NCBI GenBank assembly: GCA_965218775.1
Contig: CBDCLS010000006.1
Location: 2,976,001 to 3,040,000, forward strand
Origin: CAUZIZ01 sp965218775
Lineage (GTDB): Bacteria > Acidobacteriota > UBA6911 > RPQK01 > JAJDTT01
Length of the DNA stretch: 64,000 nucleotides
Direction: 5' to 3'
Position numbers and translations under genes: made by a program. The notes under the pieces are model-generated. The model did no database searches. It was not told the DNA's origin and worked only from the letters and a program-made list of their open reading frames with translations. Positions 25,885-34,610 of this stretch are shown piece after piece. Every line of letters starts with the position of its first letter. Position 1 is the first letter of the stretch.

Positions 25885-26139
25885 TCAGGCGGCCTGGGGG
25901 GGGGGAGGTGCCCCTTCAAGCTCCTTGACCCTGCGCTCCAAAGGCCATTCCGAGAACGCTAGGAACAACACCAGCCCCAGGTTGGCAAGGGGTATCACGA
26001 TAAGGAGCGCCAAAGCACCGCTGTTCCCAGTTTTCGCGATCACCTTCCACCAGACCGCGATAAAGAGAGCCAAAAAGATGGCCATGAGTCCACAGCCGAA
26101 CGCTCCTCCGATCCATCCGATTAGATCTGCCTGGTCCAC
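25885..26139 (-). CDS. Small two-helix membrane protein of unknown function
   Basis: An 84-aa protein from GTG 26139, with a strong AAGGAGG site. It has two hydrophobic helices (WIGGAFGCGLMAIFLALFIA and LALLIVIPLANLGLVLFLAF) joined by a short basic WWKVIAKTG loop, and a charged C-terminal tail ending in a proline run and AA. No family was recognised. It is the first gene of a probable three-gene transcript with phnX and the isomerase-like gene; a role in uptake or regulation cannot be claimed. Confidence 0.75.
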   Translation of the reverse strand: MDQADLIGWIGGAFGCGLMAIFLALFIAVWWKVIAKTGNSGALALLIVIPLANLGLVLFLAFSEWPLERRVKELEGAPPPPQAA

Positions 26140-26517
26140 AGGAATCCTCCTTCTCGATGGTCAGCGACCTCACTCCTGGTAATCGTCGTGGCGCCGTCGC
26201 TCACGGCGAACCACACTTCGCCTTAGTCTATCAGCCCATGCCTAGTTCGGCCATACCCTCTTTGTTGCCGCAGATTTTCTCCAGATACAGGCCTGATTGA
26301 CGGATGAAAACTCGGGCACTATGATTGCCTGACCTGTTAAGGGTCTCCTTTTCGAGCGATGGTGTTCCCCTCTTTTCCCACCCGCCCAATAGGGTGCTGG
26401 AGTACGCCATGAGAAGGCGCCGTATTTGTGTTCCAGCGTGTTTGGTACGGCTGATGGCTACGTATACGTTGAAGCTGATTGCCCCAAAGCGGTAGGAGCA
26501 ACCGTAAAGAATCCCGT
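26140..26517. other. Intergenic region with a decayed repeat end
   Basis: No gene is seen in 378 bp. The stretch at about 26418-26445 (GCCGTATTTGTGTTCCAGCG) matches, with a few changes, the right end of the 271-bp element at 33329-33350 (GCCGTATTTACGTTCCAGTG), so an old copy probably lies here. Confidence 0.5.
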
Positions 26518-28659
26518 CTAGACACCGGCTGGTACGACGGCGAACTCCCTGACCAGAAGATGGGTCTCTTCATCTTCGAGTCTCACTTCCAGCACCATCC
26601 GATAGTCTCCGTGAGGCAACTGGTCTAAGGGGAGTCGGGCATTGATGTCGGCCGGAGTGGTATTGTCGGGCGTGAAGCTAGTCCACTGCCCCTCGAAGAT
26701 TCGCTCCCCTTTGTGATTGAGGAGTAGAATCCGGTAGCTTCCGGATTGAGCCTTCTGGACTGCAATTTTTCCATGTAGATACAGGGTTTCCAGCCGGGTG
26801 AATTTCCCGTTGACACGAGGAATCAGGACGCGGTCTCGTATCTCCAGGGGATTTTGCACGATCGTGACGTGCTTGCCCTTCTTGATCCGGTACCCCGATT
26901 GAGAGTCCGGCTCTTTCCAGCCCCCGGCCAGAACCAGCGAACTGGGCCTGAAGCTGCCCAAGGGAGGGAGCTTCAGCGCCCGAACCGCTCGGGACATGAG
27001 TCCGGTTCGGTTGTCCCTGATAAAGGCCGTCAGCTGATACTCGCCAGGGTCCAGGACCAGAAGGTTCTGATACACAAAGCGGGTGTCCGATTTTTTGCCT
27101 TTCTGGGGGCGAATCTCCACCGTATCCCTGACGCCCCCTTGCGTTTGCTCCAGCGGATCCCGAGCTAGCATGATGACTTCCAGGTTGAGCGCGTCGGCCC
27201 CTGAGAGGACCTTCAACTGCCGGTGATTGAACGCGAGCAAGATCGGAATCTGATAGCGGCCCGATGAGTCTGGAAAGTATTCGGCAGAAATCTCCAGTGG
27301 AAAGTCCGAAACCGAGGCATCATCCATGACGGTTTGAAGCAGTTTGAACTCCCTCTCTGGGGGAGTGAGGTTTCGGTAGGGCTTGTCGGCGTAATAGCCC
27401 CTTCGATAGGCCACACTGGGATAGCTGATTCGGGTGCGGACCTCCACCTTTCGAAAGCGTCCGTCAGCCGGGGGTGCCGGAGTGTAGTAGCCGATCAGAT
27501 AGTAGTGGCTAGAATCCTCCCGGGCCTTTCGAAAGATCTGAGAGAGATCGTTGTCGTCCATCAGAGAGGCTCCGCCGGTATCGGCGGCTAGTGCATAAAG
27601 CGTCTCCCGAGACTGGACCAGACTGGCCATCTGGTTCAGATCTGCCCTTCCGGTGTAGATTCCTGTACCTCTTCCTCCTCCTCGATGCGCGCCCCCTCCT
27701 GGGGAGAGCGCGACCAGGCCTCTGGAGTCGACCGCATAGATGCTGATGTTGGAGCGATTGCATAAATCTGTCGTCCAGCGCATCTGGTCATCGTTCTCGA
27801 TCCCGCGGCTGCTGAAGCCGGAGGAAAAGTAGATCAGGGCCTTGCGTCCTGAAACGTCGCGGAAGGCATCTGCCACCGCCTCGATAGCGCTTAGCTGCTG
27901 GTTGGTCTCAAATAAGGCGAACTCGGTTTCATCGGCGATGAATCCGCCATCTGAAGCAGCTTCAGCGGAATCATCTTCGGGGAGGGACACGTCTAATCCC
28001 TGCTCGCCGCTGCTCAGTCTTCCGATAGCCTGGCTCAGGATGATCCGGTCCGACGTGAAATCGGTGATCATTTCCAGCCCATTGTCGAACGCCAGGACTG
28101 CGACCGAGTCGGATGGATCGAACTGTTCCTGCAGGAACTCATGAGCCGCCTTCTTCATCATTTCTGCATCCTGCAGATCTGCAGAGGAAAAGTTGAAGAA
28201 AAGAATCAGCAGCCTTTTGTCCGGAGCCATCACTTGGTCGGTTTCCGAAGCAGGCGATGGGGAGCGGGGAGGTTGATCAGGACGATCTACTTCGACCCGA
28301 GACGAGGTCAGGGGGAGGGAGATCTCCTGGAAGTGATCAATTGTCTGGACCTGCCCTTCTTCCAGGAGTGTGAAATCGTCGCGGGTCAGACCCATGACGG
28401 GGCGGCCATCGGCATCCACGATTCGGACATCTACCAGGATTAGATTGGCGGACACTTTGAAGCCTACCTGAGGCTCCTGAGCCTGTGTGGGGACGCACAT
28501 CAGAAGCAGCGCGCTAGCGAAGAGTTTGGCGATCCGTCTCCGACAGGGCCTCGCAGGAATTCTCATCGAGGTTCTCGATTCAGGTGCGACGGTAGAGGGT
28601 TCGGCGACGGTTTCATTGCTGCTTCGGACTTTCAGTATTTTCCACCAAAGGGAAGTCAT
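26518..28659 (-). CDS. Exported VWFA-related protein (acidobacterial type), last gene of envelope operon
   Basis: A 713-aa protein of the acidobacterial VWFA-related family. A signal segment (IAKLFASALLLMCVPTQA, cleaved before QEPQVGF) precedes the family's entry motif VDVRIVDADGRPVMGLTRDDF (~75-95). The von Willebrand A core follows (RLLILFFNFSSAD, DSVAVLAFDNGLEMITDFT, RKALIYFSSGFSSRG, ISIYAVDSRGL). The first MIDAS aspartate of the usual DxSxS is replaced by Asn. After ~420 come beta-rich segments (HYYLIGYYTPAPPADGRFRK, then Ig-like repeats). The start at 28659 lies 6 bp after the barrel gene and lacks a good ribosome-binding site, so translation is probably coupled. It likely acts at the cell surface or in the periplasm; the ligand is unknown. 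Confidence 0.87.
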   Translation of the reverse strand: MTSLWWKILKVRSSNETVAEPSTVAPESRTSMRIPARPCRRRIAKLFASALLLMCVPTQAQEPQVGFKVSANLILVDVRIVDADGRPVMGLTRDDFTLLEEGQVQTIDHFQEISLPLTSSRVEVDRPDQPPRSPSPASETDQVMAPDKRLLILFFNFSSADLQDAEMMKKAAHEFLQEQFDPSDSVAVLAFDNGLEMITDFTSDRIILSQAIGRLSSGEQGLDVSLPEDDSAEAASDGGFIADETEFALFETNQQLSAIEAVADAFRDVSGRKALIYFSSGFSSRGIENDDQMRWTTDLCNRSNISIYAVDSRGLVALSPGGGAHRGGGRGTGIYTGRADLNQMASLVQSRETLYALAADTGGASLMDDNDLSQIFRKAREDSSHYYLIGYYTPAPPADGRFRKVEVRTRISYPSVAYRRGYYADKPYRNLTPPEREFKLLQTVMDDASVSDFPLEISAEYFPDSSGRYQIPILLAFNHRQLKVLSGADALNLEVIMLARDPLEQTQGGVRDTVEIRPQKGKKSDTRFVYQNLLVLDPGEYQLTAFIRDNRTGLMSRAVRALKLPPLGSFRPSSLVLAGGWKEPDSQSGYRIKKGKHVTIVQNPLEIRDRVLIPRVNGKFTRLETLYLHGKIAVQKAQSGSYRILLLNHKGERIFEGQWTSFTPDNTTPADINARLPLDQLPHGDYRMVLEVRLEDEETHLLVREFAVVPAGV

Positions 28660-28665
28660 GGCCGC

Positions 28666-31600
28666 TCAAAACATGAACCGAAAGCTGAACTGAATCCGCC
28701 GGGTCTGCCCTACGGAAGTCACCTGCCCGAATCCTCTAGAGTTAACCACCGTGTCCAGTCCGGTGAAATTTACGTGGTTGAACAAGTTAGAGGAGGTCAT
28801 CACGATCAGAATACGTTGTCCTTCGTTCTTCAGGGGAATGGATCGAGCCAGGTTCAAGTCCAGTGTCCAAGACCCGGGTCCTTCGATCGTGTTGCGACCA
28901 CTGTCGCCGAACGTTCCTGAGTCGGGAAGTCGAAAGGCAGCGGTGTTGAACCACTCCAATGAGCTGCGCTGCGACGAAGGGAGGCTTACGGCCTCGCCGG
29001 TGCTGCTGGCTCTCTCGCTGGCCTGGGAAGCGCTGCCACTGTTGTTGATCTGGTTACCCAGAACTCGCGCGCTGAAAGCTCGCCCGCTGTTAGCCCTAAA
29101 GTTGCTGGTAGCGAACCAGTTGCTCAGGATCGTTTTCCATATGCCGGAGTCGCGAAACCAACGGTGTCGCTCCCCGAAAGGAAGCTCCCAGAACGAGCCC
29201 AGACGAAGCCTGTGCCTTTGGTCGATACTGGAGCGCCCCCATTCGGAGTCGAGATCATCGTCGTTTTGGGCTACGATGCGGTTGCCTCCCGCCAGGGTGG
29301 AAGCATTGTCCAGGGATTTACCGAACTCATACTGCGCGTTCAGTGAGAATCCCGACCTCATCCGGCGCATCGCCAAGACCTGAAGGCCGTGGAAGGCTGA
29401 GGAGCCGCCCGGCGTCAGGTAGAGAAACTGAGCTGTATCCGCAATCTTGGATTGACCGTCGCTCAACCGATTAGGTGCGCGCAACAGCTCCAACCCGGTT
29501 CCTCTCGATCCGGCGTAACCGAGGCTCAGGAAGAAGTTGCGGGGAAGTGTTTGCTGCCACGAGAAATTCCAGGTCTGCACTGCCGGAAGCCGAAAATTCG
29601 GATCCACTGCATAGGTGTTGGCCACATCCTCCACGAATTGCTCGGTGAAGGCTGATTGGATGTCCAGAAAGTCCGTCCCGGACACCGTTGTCTGCACGGC
29701 AAACCCGAAGGGAGGCTGGGATATCAGTTCGTTGGCGAAGAAGCCATAGGATTGGTCGGGATAGAAGACACCGTAATTGGCCCTCAGGACCGAGGGCATC
29801 TTACCGGAACGAAGACGGTAGGCGAGCGCAATCCGAGGAGCCAGATTATTGCGATCGTTCTCGACCAGAGCTCGTGTGAAGCTTCCAGAAAAACTCCCTG
29901 AGCCTCCCGGGGTGACCGTTTCCGCGGCAGTGAATCCAGGTGCGACATCGAGATTGGCCAGGCGGTCGTAGCGCTCAACCAGCGGCTCGAAAAACTGATA
30001 CCTCACACCCCACTGCAGGGTAAGCCGTGAGTGTATCCGCCAATTGTCATTGAGAAAGATCGCATACTCGCGGTTGCGTAGGTAGTGATCGGTGTTGCCA
30101 TATTGGATGCGGCTGCTTTGAGCGGAACCCAGCAGGAAGTCGGCAAGGTCGTAGCCGGTGCCTACGACAGGAAGACCTCCGGCGTAGAGACTGGTTGCCA
30201 CGCCTGCGAAAGTCTGAGAACCTGCACCGAGAGGGTTGTCCAGACGATTCAAGCGGGTCCAGCTGACCTCTCCCCCGATTCGGAAGAAGTGTCCTGCCCT
30301 GGTCCATCGAATTGAGTCGGAGATCTGGTTCGACTCCCGAGCGCTGAAGGAGGAGCTCCCGTCGTTCAAAGAACTGTAGTTGGTGAAGGCAATGGTCGGC
30401 AGCCCATAGTCAATGGGGTCTCCTGATGTGTTCAGGATTCCTAGTTCGGCACCGATGTCACGCTGGTTGGCAAAGGGATTGAGGTTCTGGTTGCGGTTTC
30501 GATTCCAGACCACACGCGGGTTATGCAGTAATCCGGGGCGGAAGGTCTGATTGAGGCTCAGGGAGACATTCTGGCCCCGTCCACCACGGCTCCCTCCCAG
30601 GTCAGGGAAAATGTTGAAGCTATCCGCTCTGGTTCGATTCAGGTTGTAACCCCCACTTAGCCGCAGGGACTCCGAGAGAGAGTACATCAGTCGCGTGTTG
30701 ACGCTCGTCCGAGAATTGTCCAACGACTGCTGGTTCAGGAAGTTGAGAAAAGGGTCCGTGCGGTTGGGCAGCGGGACGAACTCCAGCATCGAAAGCGCTG
30801 TGGGATTGATCTGGTTCGAGGAGAGGCGGGCATTGGGCAGCGGCTCGCCTGAGTTGGGGTCGAAGAGTTGGACCGATGTCCCTGAAAGAGGGCCCGATCG
30901 GTATGCTGTCTGGGAAAAATCTCCCCCGCGCTCCAAAGCGGTCGGTACGGATGCGTATTGACTCTGGAGCTGCTGACCCCAGCTGGTGTCGACGTTGAGG
31001 AAGAAGAACGATCTGCGGCGGCGGGAGAACGAGATGCCCGTGTTCGAGTCTGAGCCCGGGAGAGGACCTCCGAGCGATAGGCCGCTGTTCCACGAGACGT
31101 AATCGGGATCGGGGGTTTCACCGCCGTCGAGGGAGTAGGGCTTGGCGTCCAGGGCTGAAGAGGAGAATCCGGCGCTGACGCTCCCCTGGACGCGGTTGGC
31201 CCGGGAGAAACCGATGCGGGCTCCACGAACGCCTCCGCGGCCGAATCGCCGGCCGCCCAGGAGGCGACCCATGATCTGGCCCTCGCTAATACCGGCTCCC
31301 ATCTCCCCTCTATTGGAAGCACCTAGTATCATCACTTCGTCCGACTGTTCCATGTCCGAAGTCATGGCATTGCTGGGTGCTCCAGGCGTCTGAATCCGGA
31401 TCTCCTGAAAAGGGTCTTCGTCACCCTGGGGTCTTCGATTCCCGGCTCGTTGTCCTCGGGCTCGGGGGGAGGGCTCTTCTACCTCGAAGAAGTCCCCTTT
31501 GAATTCAAGGTCCCACTGATAGTCTCGCCAGTTGGTCGTAGTCTCCATCCGGAAGCTACGGCCGCCCCCCCCACCTGGAAATCCGCGGCCGGGGAATCCA

Positions 31601-32397
31601 CCGCCACCACGTCGACCTTGTCCGCCTCCGAATCCTCCACCGCGGCCTCTTCCGAAACCGTCCCTATTCATCTTGACTTCTTGATAGAGGGGCATAGTGA
31701 TGGGTTTCTCAGCGTCCCAGTCCAACTCCAGCATCAGCTCCACTCCGGTGATGAAGGATCCGATGCCAAAGCGCATCTCTACCCGCAATGGCATCCCCGA
31801 TTCCGGGTCCACCCAAAGTCGTCCCCGTTCTACGTGGATCCCCGATATCTTGGGTTTGACCTTGAGCTCGATAGCCTCTCCGGAATTCAGATTCGCAGGG
31901 CCGATGACCTCCGCCTTCCTCACGAAGTCCCCCAGCGTGAGCAGGTCGGTCTGCAGCTCGGGGGCGAAGTTGCCAAAACGTCTGCCTCTTCCTCCTCCAC
32001 CCTGGGAGGGGTCCACCGGCACTCCATTGCGCGTCGAGCTGAGTATGTCTCTTCGAAGCTGCTCCGGGTCCCCGTGATAGTGGACTTCGTAGCTTTCCAG
32101 ATCCTGCTTCCCGAAGGGTGCGTCGATCAACGTCTGATTCTCAACCTGTACCGAGTACTGGGTGAGCAGCTCCTTTCTAAGCGCCAGCGCTTTGCGGGCT
32201 CGTTCGACGATGTCTCCGTTGCTAGAGTTCGCTGCTACCAGGCCCAGAGACAACAACAGCACTTGGCAGCAATAGGCGAGGTGTTTCCTCGATCTCGACT
32301 CGGGGGATCGATGTGGGTTGTCGCAGCTGTCATTTCGTACAACCATGATTGTCTCGAGGCAGGCCGTGAGGCCGGTTCTTTGAGGGTGTGTTCTCAT
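28666..32397 (-). CDS. TonB-receptor-like outer membrane barrel with unusual N-terminal domain
   Basis: A 1243-aa outer membrane protein. ATG 32397 overlaps the stop of the preceding gene as ATGA. A signal segment (AYCCQVLLLSLGLVAA) leads to a ~300-residue periplasmic part resembling a LolA/outer-membrane-lipoprotein-sorting type sheet, with Gly/Arg-rich loops (GRGRGGGFGGGQGRRGGG). From ~430 the sequence has plug/barrel phrases of acidobacterial Oar-like receptors: ALERGGDFSQTAYRSG, FDPNSGEPLPNARL, LSMLEFVPLPN, LADFLLGSAQSSRI, YAIFLNDNWRIHSRLTLQWG, and an aromatic C-terminal strand ending FSFRFMF, the usual BAM signal. The carboxypeptidase-like domain common in these receptors is missing. It probably moves or binds a large substrate; identity unknown. 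Confidence 0.85.
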   Translation of the reverse strand: MRTHPQRTGLTACLETIMVVRNDSCDNPHRSPESRSRKHLAYCCQVLLLSLGLVAANSSNGDIVERARKALALRKELLTQYSVQVENQTLIDAPFGKQDLESYEVHYHGDPEQLRRDILSSTRNGVPVDPSQGGGGRGRRFGNFAPELQTDLLTLGDFVRKAEVIGPANLNSGEAIELKVKPKISGIHVERGRLWVDPESGMPLRVEMRFGIGSFITGVELMLELDWDAEKPITMPLYQEVKMNRDGFGRGRGGGFGGGQGRRGGGGFPGRGFPGGGGGRSFRMETTTNWRDYQWDLEFKGDFFEVEEPSPRARGQRAGNRRPQGDEDPFQEIRIQTPGAPSNAMTSDMEQSDEVMILGASNRGEMGAGISEGQIMGRLLGGRRFGRGGVRGARIGFSRANRVQGSVSAGFSSSALDAKPYSLDGGETPDPDYVSWNSGLSLGGPLPGSDSNTGISFSRRRRSFFFLNVDTSWGQQLQSQYASVPTALERGGDFSQTAYRSGPLSGTSVQLFDPNSGEPLPNARLSSNQINPTALSMLEFVPLPNRTDPFLNFLNQQSLDNSRTSVNTRLMYSLSESLRLSGGYNLNRTRADSFNIFPDLGGSRGGRGQNVSLSLNQTFRPGLLHNPRVVWNRNRNQNLNPFANQRDIGAELGILNTSGDPIDYGLPTIAFTNYSSLNDGSSSFSARESNQISDSIRWTRAGHFFRIGGEVSWTRLNRLDNPLGAGSQTFAGVATSLYAGGLPVVGTGYDLADFLLGSAQSSRIQYGNTDHYLRNREYAIFLNDNWRIHSRLTLQWGVRYQFFEPLVERYDRLANLDVAPGFTAAETVTPGGSGSFSGSFTRALVENDRNNLAPRIALAYRLRSGKMPSVLRANYGVFYPDQSYGFFANELISQPPFGFAVQTTVSGTDFLDIQSAFTEQFVEDVANTYAVDPNFRLPAVQTWNFSWQQTLPRNFFLSLGYAGSRGTGLELLRAPNRLSDGQSKIADTAQFLYLTPGGSSAFHGLQVLAMRRMRSGFSLNAQYEFGKSLDNASTLAGGNRIVAQNDDDLDSEWGRSSIDQRHRLRLGSFWELPFGERHRWFRDSGIWKTILSNWFATSNFRANSGRAFSARVLGNQINNSGSASQASERASSTGEAVSLPSSQRSSLEWFNTAAFRLPDSGTFGDSGRNTIEGPGSWTLDLNLARSIPLKNEGQRILIVMTSSNLFNHVNFTGLDTVVNSRGFGQVTSVGQTRRIQFSFRFMF

Positions 32398-33002
32398 TCC
32401 TTGTCGAATACTCGGAACAGCTCGAAGTCTCGCATCGGAGTCCGGGTCTTGATCTCTTGAGTTAGCTTCTTGCCGTCCTTGGAAAGAGTCCAGCGCTGCT
32501 GTTGTTCGATCGTCATCGTCCCCCGGCGGGTTTCCCGCTCCTGAAGCTGGTGAATGACCAACTCGCTCTCTTCCCAACGCCCTTCTTGGGTGACAAGACC
32601 TCTACGTGTTTCAATTTCCTCGGGGCCGGTGCCGATGACAAGGGATAGCTCCGGTTGGCCCTCTCCCGAAGTGCCTGCGGGAAGCAGTTCCAGGCTATTC
32701 CCATCCTGTTTGATGATCATCTTGGAGTAAAGAGAACCGCCAGGACGGCCCCATCCTCCGCGGCCGCCTCTGCCGCCGGGGCCTCGCCCTCCTTCTGGCG
32801 GACCGCCAGGTCCTCCAGGACCACCGCCGCGACCTCGACCAGGACCCCCAAACTGAGGTGGGGCGTCGCTCTCATCTTCGTTCAGGACCCAGGTGCCCGA
32901 GAAGTCCGGATGATCCGCTGCAGCTCCCAGAGCAGCTGGAGGAGAGTGCAGGAGGACTGCTGTTAGCAGCAGTGCGAGTATCGTTCTCATTCTCAAGTCC
33001 AT
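32394..33002 (-). CDS. Exported Gly/Arg/Pro-rich protein, first gene of envelope operon
   Basis: A 202-aa protein from ATG 33002, preceded by AAGGAGGAAG. A signal peptide (RTILALLLTAVLLHSPPAAL, cleavage near GAAA) precedes the motif DHPDFSGTWVLNEDESD, found at the start of many acidobacterial secreted beta-sandwich proteins. Then come ~45 residues of low-complexity Gly, Arg and Pro (GPGRGRGGGPGGPGGPP), and a beta-rich half (KMIIKQDGNSLELL, QQQRWTLSKDGKKLTQEIK). The low-complexity run resembles that in the downstream barrel protein, suggesting contact or a shared matrix. Its frame continues upstream into the MITE at 33082, but that part is not protein-like. Confidence 0.8.
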   Translation of the reverse strand: MDLRMRTILALLLTAVLLHSPPAALGAAADHPDFSGTWVLNEDESDAPPQFGGPGRGRGGGPGGPGGPPEGGRGPGGRGGRGGWGRPGGSLYSKMIIKQDGNSLELLPAGTSGEGQPELSLVIGTGPEEIETRRGLVTQEGRWEESELVIHQLQERETRRGTMTIEQQQRWTLSKDGKKLTQEIKTRTPMRDFELFRVFDKE

Positions 33003-33081
33003 CGGTTTCTTCCTCCTTGGTCGCGCCAAGCCCTGGGTGTCCTCTTCTAGGTCGGACTTACGGCAGCTCCTTCTGAGCTTA

Positions 33082-33352
33082 GTACACTGGAACGTAAATA
33101 CGGCAACGTTTGTGGCGAGCGCGACGGGTCGGGTTCGCGAAGCGACGCCGAACTCGATGCTTTGTATCTTGGAGGAGGAGCGACAAAGAAATCGGCGCGT
33201 CCCGTCGCCACCCGGAGGGCAGATGGGGGTTGCGGACGATCTCTGCGTTGGTCGTTGTCGAAGATGGCCAGGCATCGTCTTCCTCCTCCTGCCTTGATCT
33301 CGCCTCACAAGCCCCATCTGCAAACGTTGCCGTATTTACGTTCCAGTGTGCT
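33082..33352 (+). mobile_element. 271-bp TA-flanked MITE, copy 1
   Basis: The left end GTACACTGGAACGTAAATAC (from 33082) is matched in reverse by the right end (..GTATTTACGTTCCAGTGTGC, to ~33351), with ~30 bp inverted ends. TA dinucleotides lie at 33080-33081 and 33353-33354. The interior of ~200 bp is also present, inverted, at 45099-45369. No transposase gene fits inside. It sits 80 bp upstream of the envelope operon start codon, so it may carry or displace that promoter. Confidence 0.85.
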
Positions 33353-33463
33353 TAGTCAACGGTTTAACTACGCCGTGCAGGCCGTTTTGTTTCAGCGAAG
33401 GCGGGGATCTGGCCTGGTCTGTTCAGCCTTCTTCTTTTTCTTCTTCGACGTTAGTCGGCTGCC

Positions 33464-33946
33464 CTACCAGTCGGAGTGCTTATACCTGCTGGCCCAGCTG
33501 ACGCCTTGCCAACTGGTCTGCTTGAGGGGACGGATGAATAGAAGCCATCTGGGTTCCGAAAGCGTGGGCTGCAAATAGTCGGGACCATGCTCCCCTAGGT
33601 AGCGAACCGACATTCGCCGTGCGATCTCCACCCAGGCGCCGTCCGTATTCGGCTTTTCGATGACGGTGGCGTCGCCTTTGACCAGGACGCGCCGGTTGTA
33701 TCTGGTTGAGTCGATACAAAGACAGACGCGCGGCCGCCGTTCAATGTAGCTGGCCCAGACGGAACGTGCCCGAGGTATGATGTAGAAACCGTCGTCACGG
33801 TGCTCAAACCAACAAGGAACCACATAGGGCCAGCCCTCGTCGTCCACACAGCCCAGTCGACAAATAGGGTTACCTGATAGGAACGTGTCAATCTCGGCTG
33901 GAGTCAGCTTTCCCACTTTCCCTCTCCAGCTGTTGTCTGAAGTCAT
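33464..33946 (-). CDS. Pyridoxamine 5'-phosphate oxidase-like flavin-binding protein
   Basis: A 160-aa split-barrel protein. The N-terminal part has LTPAEIDTFLSGNPICRLGC followed by DDEGWPYVVPCWFEHRDDGF, the usual opening of PNPOx-like (HugZ/DUF-type) FMN- or F420-binding proteins. The central CLCIDSTRYNRRVLVKGDA and the C-terminal WLLFIRPLKQTSWQG complete the barrel. Members oxidise or reduce small cofactors or haem; this one lacks the PdxH C-terminal signature, so B6 oxidation should not be assumed. It is a single gene between repeat clusters; ATG 33946 is the only well placed start. Confidence 0.8.
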   Translation of the reverse strand: MTSDNSWRGKVGKLTPAEIDTFLSGNPICRLGCVDDEGWPYVVPCWFEHRDDGFYIIPRARSVWASYIERRPRVCLCIDSTRYNRRVLVKGDATVIEKPNTDGAWVEIARRMSVRYLGEHGPDYLQPTLSEPRWLLFIRPLKQTSWQGVSWASRYKHSDW

Positions 33947-34008
33947 GGATAGATTGTGAAGTAGTTAGCTCTGCGAAGCGAGCTTTCGACCGAACTTCCA
34001 GCTCTGAC

Positions 34009-34142
34009 CTGAAACTTCATTGGCGGACGTAGCTTTGGCCTCCAGGCCGAAGTCTTATTCTTCTGAGCCTTTGGCGCGGACGGCGGCCTGGAGGCCACCG
34101 CTACGCCGGACCCGAAGTTTCGTTCTCGAATGGGGCAGCCCC
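34009..34142 (-). repeat. Interspersed palindromic repeat, family A, copy 3
   Basis: This is the reverse-complement copy of the unit at 23508-23641: it starts CTGAAACTTCATTGGCGGAC, has the two GGCCTCCAGG arms around AGTCTTATTCTTCTGAGCCT, and ends CGAAGTTTCGTTCTCGAATG followed by GGGCAGCCCC. Partial units follow at 34143-34175 and 34266-34317, so this is a cluster of nested or decayed copies. Confidence 0.8.
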
Positions 34143-34200
34143 GCTGGGGGGACACTAAGCTGAAACTTCATTTGCGAGACAATCATGCAGGAGCCGCCGA

Positions 34201-34237
34201 TGACAGAGCCGTGACCGTCACGGTCATGGCTCTGTCA
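34201..34237. repeat. 37-bp near-perfect palindrome
   Basis: The sequence beginning TGACAGAGCCGTGACCGT is followed by its reverse complement with a single mismatched pair, so almost the whole 37 bp folds on itself. It lies between a family-A fragment and MITE copy 2, with no gene adjoining. Confidence 0.8.
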
Positions 34238-34320
34238 GTAGCGGTAGCGACAAATACGGCAGGTAAGCAAAGTTTCTTTCTCGAACGGGGTCAGCGCTTC
34301 TGGGGGCGCGCCTAAGCTAA

Positions 34321-34501
34321 GGGTTCGTTCAAGAATAACTTCGCAGAGTTGGCGCTCAGATTTGCGCCGGATTTGGTCGCGAACGATTGAGCGAAACCGC
34401 AGGCGTAGCCAGGCCTACGTTGAGGTTTTCGCGATTGAGGAGCGGCCGAAGATAGTGTGAATCTGAGATGCCAGAATGTGAAGTTATTTTTGAACGAGCC
34501 C
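34321..34501 (+). mobile_element. 181-bp TWA-flanked MITE, copy 2
   Basis: It begins GGGTTCGTTCAAGAATAACT and ends ..TTTTTGAACGAGCCC, flanked by TAA at 34318-34320 and TAA at 34502-34504. It is of the GTTC end variant, closest to copy 5 (53791). The inner sequence is nearly the same as copy 1. Confidence 0.93.
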
Positions 34502-34506
34502 TAAGG

Positions 34507-34594
34507 GGCCTCGTCGGTGCCAGGTCGCTTTCAGCGAGCCGGTACCGACGAGGCCGCGGGTCTATGGAAGCTACCTCGACTAAAGTGAGGTAGC
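34507..34594. terminator. Two stacked hairpins downstream of the M48 protease gene
   Basis: The first hairpin (34507-34555) has a 15-bp outer stem GGCCTCGTCGGTGCC/GGTACCGACGAGGCC with one mismatch and an inner 8-bp stem. The second (34570-34594) pairs GCTACCTC and ACT with AGTGAGGTAGC. They lie 17-100 bp after the stop of the minus-strand protease gene. No clear U-run follows, so termination is inferred; the first could instead be a repeat palindrome. Confidence 0.5.
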
Positions 34595-34610
34595 GAAGCC
34601 GATCAATCTC

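Noticed and set aside
33003..33323. N-terminal extension of the Gly-rich protein through the upstream region
   Set aside because: The extra ~105 codons are the MITE at 33082-33352 read in frame; the signal peptide and ribosome-binding site place the start at 33002.
3763..34155. Repeated short protein with the motif RNFGSGVAVASRP at three loci
   Set aside because: These frames are translations of repeat family A; they start at unrelated places and have no independent coding signs.
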